A model generated the notes under the pieces. It searched no databases. It was given only the letters and a program-made list of their open reading frames with translations, and was not told the DNA's origin. The translations under genes were made by a program, and so were the position numbers. 64,000 bases of DNA from CAVUBL01 sp963837945 (GTDB lineage: Bacteria > Acidobacteriota > Thermoanaerobaculia > Multivoradales > DATKCC01), in assembly GCA_963837945.1 (NCBI GenBank), contig CAWIQD010000003.1, positions 335,178 through 399,177 on the forward strand, in the 5' to 3' direction. How positions within the stretch are numbered: position 1 is the first letter of the stretch; each line of letters opens with the position of its first letter. Shown in pieces: positions 57,203 to 64,000 of the stretch.

Positions 57203-59476
57203 ATGAGCGACCAGGGCACCCTCGAGCTCTCGACCGGCGAGGTCGAGCGGCGGCCGATCGCCGAGTTCACGGAGAGGGCCTACCTCGACTACTCGATGTA
57301 CGTGGTCCTCGACCGCGCGCTCCCCCACCTGGCCGACGGCCTCAAGCCGGTGCAGCGCCGGATCGTCTACGCGATGAGCGAGCTCGGCCTGTCGGCGGCG
57401 GCGAAGTTCAAGAAGTCGGCGCGCACCGTGGGCGACGTCCTCGGCAAGTACCACCCGCACGGCGACTCGGCCTGCTACGAGGCGATGGTGCTGATGGCCC
57501 AGCCCTTCAGCTTTCGCTACCCGCTGATCGAGGGGCAGGGCAACTGGGGCTCGCCGGACGACCCGAAGTCCTTCGCCGCCATGCGCTACACCGAGGCGCG
57601 CCTCACCCGCTTCGCCCAGGTGCTGCTCTCGGAGCTCGAGCAGGGCACCACCGACTGGGCACCGAACTTCGACGGCACCCTCCAGGAGCCGCGCCTGCTG
57701 CCCGCCCGCCTGCCCCACGTCCTGCTCAACGGCGCCTCCGGGATCGCCGTCGGCATGGCGACCGACCTGCCGCCCCACAACGTGCGCGAGGTCGTGACGG
57801 CGGCGATCCACCTGCTCGAGCACCCGCAGGCCACCGTCGCCGACCTCACCGCCCACCTGCCGGCCCCCGACTACCCCACCGAGGCGGCGATCATCACGCC
57901 GCGCGACGAGCTGCGGCAGATCTACGAGTCCGGCGGCGGCTCGGTCCGCCTGCGCGCTCGCTGGAACCGCGAGGGCGGCCGGGTGGTCATCGACGCCCTG
58001 CCCTACCAGGTCTCCGGCTCGCGTCTGCTCGAGCAGATCGCCGGCCAGATGCAAGCCAAGAAGCTCCCCTGGGTCGAAGACCTGCGCGACGAGTCGGACC
58101 ACCAGCACCCGGTCCGCCTGGTGCTCGAGCTGCGCTCGAACCGGGTCGACGTCGAGCGGCTGATGGCTCACCTCTTCGCCACCACCGACCTCGAAAAGAC
58201 CTACCGGGTCAACATGAACGCCATCGGTCTCGACGGCCGGCCGCGGCTGTTCGACCTGAAGACGCTGCTCGCCGAGTGGCTCGCCTTCCGCACCGAGACC
58301 GTTCGCCGGCGCCTCCAGGCGCGGCTCGAGAAGGTGCTCGACCGGCTGCACGTCCTCGAGGGCTACCTCGCCGCCTTCCTCAACATCGACGAGGTGATCC
58401 ACATCATCCGCACCGAGGACGAGCCCAAGCCGGTCCTCATGGAGCGCTTCGAGCTCTCCGACCGCCAGGCGGAGGCGATTCTCGAGCTCAAGCTGCGGAA
58501 CATCGCGAAGCTCGAGGAGATCAAGATCCGGGGCGAGCAGGACCGCCTCCTCGAGGAGCGCCAGACGCTGCAGGAGCTGCTGGGCTCCGAGACGAACCTC
58601 CGCGACAAGGTCCGCGACGAGCTCCAGGCCGACGCCGAGACCTACGGCGACCCTCGCCGATCCCCCCTGGTCGACGCTCGCGAGGTGGTCTCCGCCTCCG
58701 CCTTCGAGGAGGCCGACCTGCTGCCCACCGAGCCGGTGACCGTGGTGCTCTCCGAGCGCGGCTGGGTGCGGGCCGGCAAGGGCCACGAGGTCGATCCGGA
58801 GAGCCTCGCCTACAAGTCGGGCGACCGCTTCCTCGACGCCGCCCGCGGCAAGACCAACCAGCCGGCGATCTTCTTCGACTCGACCGGCCGCACCTACGCC
58901 CTGCCCGCCCACACCCTGCCGTCGGCGCGGAGCCACGGCGAGCCGCTCTCCTCGAGCGTCACTCCGCCCGCGGGCGCCCGCTTCGTCGGGGTGGCGATCG
59001 GCGAGCCGGAGGAGTTGGTGCTGCTCGCCACCGACCACGGCTACGGCTTCCTCGCGAAGCTCGGCGACCTCCAGACCCGCCAGCGCTCGGGCAAGGCGGC
59101 CGTCACCGTTCCCCGGGGCGCGGAGGTCCTGCCGCCCCGCCGGGTCGCCGACCCCGAGCACGAGCTCCTGGTGGCCGTGACCTCCGAGGGCTACGCCCTG
59201 GTCTTCCCGGTCGCCGAGCTGCCCCAGCTCGCGCGCGGCAAGGGCAACAAGATCCTGAGCATCCCCAAGAAGCGACTGGCGGAGCGCAGCGAGGTCCTCG
59301 CCCACCTGATCGTCGTGCCGCCGGACGCGACCCTGCGGGTCCACGCCGGCAAGCAGTACCTGAACCTGAAGCCCGCCGACCTCGCCAACTTCCGCGCCAA
59401 CCGCGCCCTGCGCGGCTCCCGCCTGCCCCGCGGCTACCGCAACGTCGACCGCCTGGAGGTCGAGCCGGCGGCGTGA
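57203..59476 (+). CDS. parC: DNA topoisomerase IV subunit A (GyrA/ParC family)
   Basis: 757 aa. N-terminal breakage-reunion domain: LDRALPHLADGLKPVQRRIV, the quinolone region KYHPHGDSACYEAMVLMAQP with the susceptible-type Ser, and the catalytic Tyr in AAMRYTEARLTRFA (near 128). Coiled coil about 370-500, then a C-terminal beta-pinwheel with degenerate repeats (ERGWVRAGKGHEVDPESLAY) and no GyrA-box QxxGG, favouring ParC. It acts with ParE. Its RBS (GAGAG) lies at or in the repeat copy 3 edge. Confidence 0.93.
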   Translation: MSDQGTLELSTGEVERRPIAEFTERAYLDYSMYVVLDRALPHLADGLKPVQRRIVYAMSELGLSAAAKFKKSARTVGDVLGKYHPHGDSACYEAMVLMAQPFSFRYPLIEGQGNWGSPDDPKSFAAMRYTEARLTRFAQVLLSELEQGTTDWAPNFDGTLQEPRLLPARLPHVLLNGASGIAVGMATDLPPHNVREVVTAAIHLLEHPQATVADLTAHLPAPDYPTEAAIITPRDELRQIYESGGGSVRLRARWNREGGRVVIDALPYQVSGSRLLEQIAGQMQAKKLPWVEDLRDESDHQHPVRLVLELRSNRVDVERLMAHLFATTDLEKTYRVNMNAIGLDGRPRLFDLKTLLAEWLAFRTETVRRRLQARLEKVLDRLHVLEGYLAAFLNIDEVIHIIRTEDEPKPVLMERFELSDRQAEAILELKLRNIAKLEEIKIRGEQDRLLEERQTLQELLGSETNLRDKVRDELQADAETYGDPRRSPLVDAREVVSASAFEEADLLPTEPVTVVLSERGWVRAGKGHEVDPESLAYKSGDRFLDAARGKTNQPAIFFDSTGRTYALPAHTLPSARSHGEPLSSSVTPPAGARFVGVAIGEPEELVLLATDHGYGFLAKLGDLQTRQRSGKAAVTVPRGAEVLPPRRVADPEHELLVAVTSEGYALVFPVAELPQLARGKGNKILSIPKKRLAERSEVLAHLIVVPPDATLRVHAGKQYLNLKPADLANFRANRALRGSRLPRGYRNVDRLEVEPAA

Positions 59477-59512
59477 GGGCGGGGCGCCCCCGGCAGCACC
59501 GAGAAGGTCGGC

Positions 59513-59947
59513 TCACGTCGCGAGGGCCGCGAGACGCCGGCACTTCCGGCACTCCAAGATGCCGCCGCCCAGTACGCCGTAGACGTAGCCGGCGACGAGC
59601 GGGACGTAGAAGAACAGCGCGACCAGAATGAGGAGCGTGACCGGATTGAGGGTCACCATGCAGCCGAGATCGGGAAGCTGGTGGGCGAGCCCCAGCCACT
59701 TCCGCCAGACCGCCGGGATCCCCCAGTACAAGCTCCACAGCAAGTAAGCCGCAACCAGCGCCCCTAGGACCGGGGAGACCAGCGCCACCAAGAGCGGCGG
59801 GCTCTGCGGCCCTCCCGCCAGCATCGAGTCGACCGTGGCGAAGTACCCGATGACCACGCCGAAGCTGGTCATCCCGCTCGCCATCACCTTGGCGACGCGC
59901 AGTCGGCCTCTGGCTTTGACGACTGCCTCCTGTAGCTCCCGGTCCAT
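59513..59947 (-). CDS. Small integral membrane protein with C-terminal CxxC
   Basis: 144 aa, not recognised. Three hydrophobic segments (GMTSFGVVIGYFATV; LVALVSPVLGALVAAYLLWS; VTLLILVALFFYVPLVAGYV) after a charged, helical N-terminus (MDRELQEAVVKARGRLRVAK). The end GILECRKCRRLAAL carries a CxxC that might bind metal or be redox-active. It is last in the minus-strand Hsp70/J-like/CsgG-like operon, 32 nt after the CsgG-like gene, and may anchor that system. Confidence 0.6.
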   Translation of the reverse strand: MDRELQEAVVKARGRLRVAKVMASGMTSFGVVIGYFATVDSMLAGGPQSPPLLVALVSPVLGALVAAYLLWSLYWGIPAVWRKWLGLAHQLPDLGCMVTLNPVTLLILVALFFYVPLVAGYVYGVLGGGILECRKCRRLAALAT

Positions 59948-59979
59948 GATCGCCTCTCCTGGAGAGCCTGGCGCGAGGC

Positions 59980-61155
59980 TCAGATTCCTTTCAGGATTTC
60001 CTTGCGCTTGGCCTCGTACTCCGTCTCCGTGATCAGGCCCTTCGACCGAAGGTCTTCGAGCTGGCGGAGACGCTCGGCGACCGAGCCTCCGCCGGCGGCC
60101 GAGGGAGAAGATGCCTTCCCTGACGAGGACGCGGCGACGGGCGAGGCGCCGGTGGTGGCGACCGCCGTCCCGATCTCCGCCGAGTCCTCAAGCTTCGCCA
60201 TCGCCTCGGCCAGCTCCTTGGCGCGCCGGCACTCTCCGATGCTCTCGGCGATGATGCTCCCTCCGTCCATCTGGTAGGCCTGCTGCAACAGGGCGAGCCC
60301 TTCGTCGTACTGCGCCCCGAGGAACTTGGTCATTCCCAGGTTGTAGTAGGCGCGGGCGAGGAACTTCGGCTTCACGGCCGCCGCCTTGCAGGTCTCGAGG
60401 TTCTCGGCGGACTGCCTCTCGGCACCTGAGAGATCGTTGATCTGCAGGAGCTTGAAGGCGGCGCGCAGGTCGCACTCGTCGTCGTTGAAGAAGTAGAGCT
60501 TGCGCTGCTCCTGCCAGGAGAAGAACATCCGCGAGACTCTCCCGACGGCGTCCCGCAGTGCCCCGTCCCGGGCGTCGAATGTCGAAGGTAGCTCAGGCGG
60601 GCCCAGGAAAGACTTGTTCTCGAGGACAGACCGGCCCTCGACCGTCTGGGCGGCGAAGATCCTCGCCGTTGCCAGGTCCACCACCCGGATGGACCCCTTG
60701 AAGAAGCCCTCCGTCTTGGCGAAGTACTCGACTCCCTGGTTTCCCTTGAGTGTCGTGAACGTCTTCCTGCTCTGGTGCTGCTCTTCGGCGCACCGCTGCG
60801 CGTGGACCAGGATCAGCGCCGCCGAGCCCACGATCTTGCCCAGCTCGACCGCCGTGTTCGAGTCGACGTACCCGCTCGCGCCCAGGTCTTGCTCCGCCAG
60901 GACCGCCTCGATGTTCTGGCGGTCGACGAGCTCGACACCTCGGCGAGAGAACAGCTCGACCACGGCGTCGGTGAACTCCTCGGCGCAATCGCCGCCCCGC
61001 GGCACGACCGCAGCGCGCTCGAGGGTCAACGGGATGCCGGGCGGATGGGTCATCGTCACCTCGACCTGGGGGTTGGTGAAACGGGCGAAGAACTGGGCTT
61101 CGGCGCCGGCGGTGCTGAACAGGGCCAGCGCCAGGACCATCGCGAGTCGCTTCAT
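59980..61155 (-). CDS. Secreted CsgG-like protein with TPR-like region and C-terminal SHOCT domain
   Basis: 391 aa. Sec signal (MKRLAMVLALALFSTAGAEA). Residues 35-190 resemble the CsgG/LpoB-type fold (LFSRRGVELVDRQNIEAVLA, then GKIVGSAALILVHAQRC and GSIRVVDLATARIFAAQTVE). A helical TPR-like middle follows (ARAYYNLGMTKFLGAQYDEG). The last 35 residues are a SHOCT domain (RLRQLEDLRSKGLITETEYE), a short oligomerisation motif. No lipobox, unlike CsgG. It probably acts in the periplasm or on the surface; no substrate is known. ATG 61155 has AAGGAG upstream. Confidence 0.75.
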   Translation of the reverse strand: MKRLAMVLALALFSTAGAEAQFFARFTNPQVEVTMTHPPGIPLTLERAAVVPRGGDCAEEFTDAVVELFSRRGVELVDRQNIEAVLAEQDLGASGYVDSNTAVELGKIVGSAALILVHAQRCAEEQHQSRKTFTTLKGNQGVEYFAKTEGFFKGSIRVVDLATARIFAAQTVEGRSVLENKSFLGPPELPSTFDARDGALRDAVGRVSRMFFSWQEQRKLYFFNDDECDLRAAFKLLQINDLSGAERQSAENLETCKAAAVKPKFLARAYYNLGMTKFLGAQYDEGLALLQQAYQMDGGSIIAESIGECRRAKELAEAMAKLEDSAEIGTAVATTGASPVAASSSGKASSPSAAGGGSVAERLRQLEDLRSKGLITETEYEAKRKEILKGI

Positions 61156-61196
61156 GGTTCGGCTCCTTCGAGAAGAGATCTGGATCGGTGTGCTGA

Positions 61197-63028
61197 TCAC
61201 GGTGTCGTCCCCTGGGCCAGGACCCGGCTCCGCCAGCCTTCGAGGATGGCGTCGGCGAGGCCCGGCGTGAGCTTCTCGAGCGCCCGGCCCACCTGGGCGG
61301 AGGCGCCGCGTTCCGTGGTTTCGAGCTGCTCGGTCCACCCCGTCCCGAGCGAGTCCTGTCCCGGCAGGGTGAAGGCGTGGACGGCGAGGCGGGAGGTGGT
61401 CGCCCACTCGCTCCGGCCGTAGAAGCGAAGCTCACGGCGGCTCACCGGCTCGACCTGGGCCAGGACCAGGACGTGCACTCCGCCGGCGGCCAGCGACGAG
61501 GCGATCCGGGCGATGGGCAGGGGATCTCGCCGCTGCTGGAGCAGCTCGGTGACGGCGAGAGAGCTTTGGGTGTCGCGCAGGTGGAGGCCGCTCGCCCGCA
61601 ACGCCTCACCGAGCTGAGACTCGATCAGCGGGCCGAGGCGCTCGTCTCCCACGGCGAGGACCGCCACGGAAGGATCGGCGGGAAGCGGGACCGGCCGGCG
61701 GGTCGCCACTCGGGCGGATCCGGCGGGGGGATTCTCGGCTGCGGGGGCCGCGGCGCTTCCCACCGGCGGGGCCGCCGCCCCTCCCGCGCCGGCGCTGCCG
61801 GCCGCCGGCGCCGTTCCGGCGGACGCCGCCGGCGGTGACCCGGGAGCGGGACTCGGCTGTGTCGCAGGTCCACTCGGCGGCGGCGGGCCCGCGGCCTGCG
61901 AGACTGGCGCCGGGAGCGAGGCCGAGAGCGGGGCAGGTGCCGGGTGCCCCGCCAGAGCGGCGATCAGCACCGCTCCCATGCCCACGGCGGTGAGCGAGGC
62001 GGGGACCGCCACCGCGGGCCGCCGGAAGAGGGCGGCCAGGTACCCGCCGACGGCCGCCCGGAGCGCCGAGAGCGGCTTCGCGGGAACCGGTCGGGACGGT
62101 GCCTCGGGAGGCGCCGCCCGCGCTCGCCGTGGCTGAGAGCGGTCCACGTTCCAGCCCCGCTCGCGCGCCAGGGCCAGGAGGTAGGCTCTCGCCGCCTCTT
62201 CCTCGACGCCCAGCTCGACGGCCTTGCGGATCAGAGAGGCGAGTCCTCGCGGGTCAAGAGACCGTCGGAGCCGGCGAGCTCGATGCGATCCGCCATGCGC
62301 TCCATGGGCTCCACCGCCACGTGGCGGTCGTAGGCCGCCTTCGTCTCCTCGCTCGCGAAGATCTCCCGGCATCGGGCGGTGAGCTCGTTCTGCGCCGTCG
62401 CCGTGGCGTCGTGCCTGCCGTCCCGCAGGTTCTCGCGGTAGATCTTTGCGGCCGCTTCGCGCAGCGCCGGCGCGGTCGCGGCGGAAGAGAGACCGAGAAA
62501 GGCGTAGAGGTCCGGGAGCCCGAGGACGTCGAGGTTGCGCCGGATCTCCCGGCCCGTGTGCCGATCGAGCCGCTCCTCCTCGTCCCGGCCGGAGCCGGTG
62601 CCCCCGTCCTCTCCCGCGATCTCCACTCCGGCCCGCCGGAGGCGGTCTGCGATCTCTTCCCGGCTGAAGGTGCCGCCGTACTTCTGCGCCAAGGCGTCCA
62701 GGCGTTCGCCGTCGCAGACGCCGCCGCCGCTGAGAATCAGCCCGATGAGGTCGTCCAGGTCCGCTTCCTGCGCGCGCTTCTGCTCGGCGAGGAGCGCCTC
62801 GGCTTCCCGCGCCTCTCGCTCGCGGCAGGTCGGGTCGGCCAGGCAGGACTTGATCTCGGGAAGCCAGGCCAACGACCGCTCCGCTCGAGCGCGAGCCTTC
62901 GGATGGCCCTGGGTGCGGTCCCGGGACCACCGGTCGCAGGTCTCCTGGATCCGCCGCTCGATAGCGGCCCAGTCCCGCAACCCCGGATCAAGATCGAGGA
63001 GCAGGTAGAAGTTCGGCCGATCGCTCAT
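61197..63028 (-). CDS. J-like, membrane-spanning protein with C-terminal CsgG-like domain, one frameshift
   Basis: Two reading frames that I join. The first 265 aa begin FYLLLDLDPGLRDWAAIERR and later DLYAFLGLSSAATAPALREA: two J-domain-like helical modules without the HPD that stimulates Hsp70. The second frame continues LASLIRKAVELGVEEEAARA, a membrane helix (VAVPASLTAVGMGAVLIAAL), a Pro/Ala linker and a CsgG/LpoB-like domain (SVAVLAVGDERLGPLIESQL). One missing base near 62241-62250 explains the break (span 3n-1, about 610 aa). Alternatively there are two genes. It is 13 nt after the Hsp70 gene, which suggests a client or partner of it. Confidence 0.6.
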
Positions 63029-63041
63029 GGCTCACGCCACG

Positions 63042-64000
63042 TCACGCGACCTGCATCCGCAGGTTCCGGCTCTTTGCGGCCTCGAGCTGCTCGCCGGTCA
63101 TGATCGAGTCGGTCTTGAACTCGGCGTCGATCTCTCGTCCCGTGGTCAGGTCCCGCCCGTGCATCTTGAGCAGGCCGTCCGCGGCCAGGTCGAAGGAGAT
63201 CTCGACCGGCGAGTCGGCGGGCAACGGCCGCTCGAAGCTCAGCTCCGCCCGCCCGAGAAGATGCGCTTTCGAAGGATCGACGTGACTCTCCGGAAGCGTG
63301 TTCTCCATGCACCGGATGTCGACCTGGGTCTGGTTGTCCTCGATGGTCCCGAACTGCTGCGTCACGGTGGCGGGGACTTCCTCGTTGACGAGGATCAGGT
63401 TGGCGACCGCCTCCGAGCCGGTCGCCTGCTCGACCACCACCACGCCGAAGCTCCGCGACGTGACGTTCCGGATCTTCTTGTCGAGGAGGGTCCTGACCGG
63501 CGGAAGAGCGTAGCCGTGGGCTCGGGCGACCTCCTTCTGGGCGGCGTCGACCGCGGCCCGGTCGGCGCTCTCGAGGTCGACCTCCGCCTTCTCCTGGCCG
63601 GTCGCGGCGGCGACTCGGCCCTTGACCTCGTCTTCGAGCTGGCACTTGTGTCCGTAGATGGCCGCCCCCTTGGCCACCGCCTGGTTGGGGTCGAACTGGC
63701 GCACCTCGAAGGGGAAGCGCGCGCCGACCGCCTCGATCACCTGGGGCATGTAGGTCGAACCGCCGACCAGGAGCAGCTTGTCGATTCCACGACACCCCTT
63801 GTCCTTCGCCTTCGCGATCTCCCCCTCGGTGAGCTGCAGGGTCCGCTCGAGCAGGTTGGCCGTGAGCTGGTCGAGCTTCTCTCGGGTCAGCTCCACCTTC
63901 ACGCGCTTGCCGCCGAAGCGCACCGGCTCGATGACCGACCCTCGCGTGCTCAGGGTCCTCTTGCAGGTCTCGGCCGCGTTGAGGAGCCTGGTAGGTCTCG
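63042..64000 (-). CDS. DnaK-like Hsp70, C-terminal part (cut by window edge)
   Basis: About 319 residues, continuing beyond the right edge. The end of the actin-like ATPase is visible: DKLLLVGGSTYMPQVIEAVG and FDPNQAVAKGAAIYG. A linker-like charged insertion (about 60 aa, EVKGRVAAATGQEKAEVDLE) precedes a substrate-binding beta domain (SRSFGVVVVEQATGSEAVAN; NLILVNEEVPATVTQQFGTI). It stops right after the beta domain: the helical lid of DnaK is missing. Such lidless Hsp70s are usually special-purpose, not the housekeeping DnaK. It heads the operon with the J-like protein. Confidence 0.88.
   Translation of the reverse strand, partial: RPTRLLNAAETCKRTLSTRGSVIEPVRFGGKRVKVELTREKLDQLTANLLERTLQLTEGEIAKAKDKGCRGIDKLLLVGGSTYMPQVIEAVGARFPFEVRQFDPNQAVAKGAAIYGHKCQLEDEVKGRVAAATGQEKAEVDLESADRAAVDAAQKEVARAHGYALPPVRTLLDKKIRNVTSRSFGVVVVEQATGSEAVANLILVNEEVPATVTQQFGTIEDNQTQVDIRCMENTLPESHVDPSKAHLLGRAELSFERPLPADSPVEISFDLAADGLLKMHGRDLTTGREIDAEFKTDSIMTGEQLEAAKSRNLRMQVA

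Overview
The window is about 64 kb of very GC-rich DNA, densely coding on both strands, from a Gram-negative (LPS-bearing) bacterium. Outer-membrane logic is clear: lpxD-fabZ-lpxA, bamA, a Skp/OmpH chaperone, LolC/LolD lipoprotein export and a LolB-like lipoprotein. SpoVG, ClpC with a UVR segment, a membrane pyrophosphatase, an NAD-dependent giant glutamate dehydrogenase and a VWFA-like secreted protein occur beside these. That mixture best suits Acidobacteriota (Thermoanaerobaculia/Holophagae-like), with Myxococcota-type lineages as the alternative. No 16S rRNA is present, so this placement is inference.

Layout. 1-2.8 kb: end of a glycan locus (GT2 glycosyltransferase, SAM methyltransferase) and rpsF-rpsR-rplI. 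3-11 kb: a minus-strand block TPR - LolB-like - spoVG - tRNA-Gln - prs - rplY - pth - hppA, which combines the Bacillus spoVG-prs-ctc-pth order with the proteobacterial lolB-prs-rplY-pth order. 11-18 kb: an MshEN protein, HU/IHF, an M50 protease, dtd, ssb-serC, phhB, a cNMP/PilZ protein and a SMUG1-type uracil-DNA glycosylase. 18-23 kb: an unusual ketosynthase, srkA, and a transaminase/omega-amidase pair. 23-29 kb: a peroxiredoxin-like selenoprotein, NAD-GDH and adenosine deaminase. 29-45 kb: VWFA protein, lpxD-fabZ-lpxA-Gfo/Idh with ompH and bamA, clpC, lolCD and lysS. 44-48 kb: purine nucleoside phosphorylase, HPRT and RidA. With adenosine deaminase and prs, these give a full adenosine-to-IMP salvage route. 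48-55 kb: cytochrome c, a MamK-like actin with a cell-wall amidase, then a divergent TPR / C25-like protease / metacaspase locus. 55-59.5 kb: parE-parC. 59.5-64 kb: an operon of membrane protein, CsgG-like/SHOCT protein, J-like/CsgG-like membrane protein and a DnaK-like Hsp70 that runs off the edge.

The strongest unusual signals are as follows. (i) An in-frame UGA sits in a W-U-P-F-C redox motif, with a bacterial SECIS-like hairpin 20 nt downstream. (ii) A three-copy 168-193 bp element has 16-bp terminal inverted repeats, and its ends supply the stop codons of every gene it abuts. (iii) There is a MamK-like actin without other magnetosome genes. (iv) A C25-like protease and a caspase-like protease are translationally coupled. 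(v) There is an Hsp70/J-like/CsgG operon. (vi) Several promoters lie so close to start codons that leaderless transcripts are expected, including a back-to-back promoter pair sharing one -35 box.

Caution: at least eleven single-base frameshifts interrupt ten otherwise intact genes, including rplI and lolCD. Most are probably assembly errors. For each I give the full reconstructed gene span.
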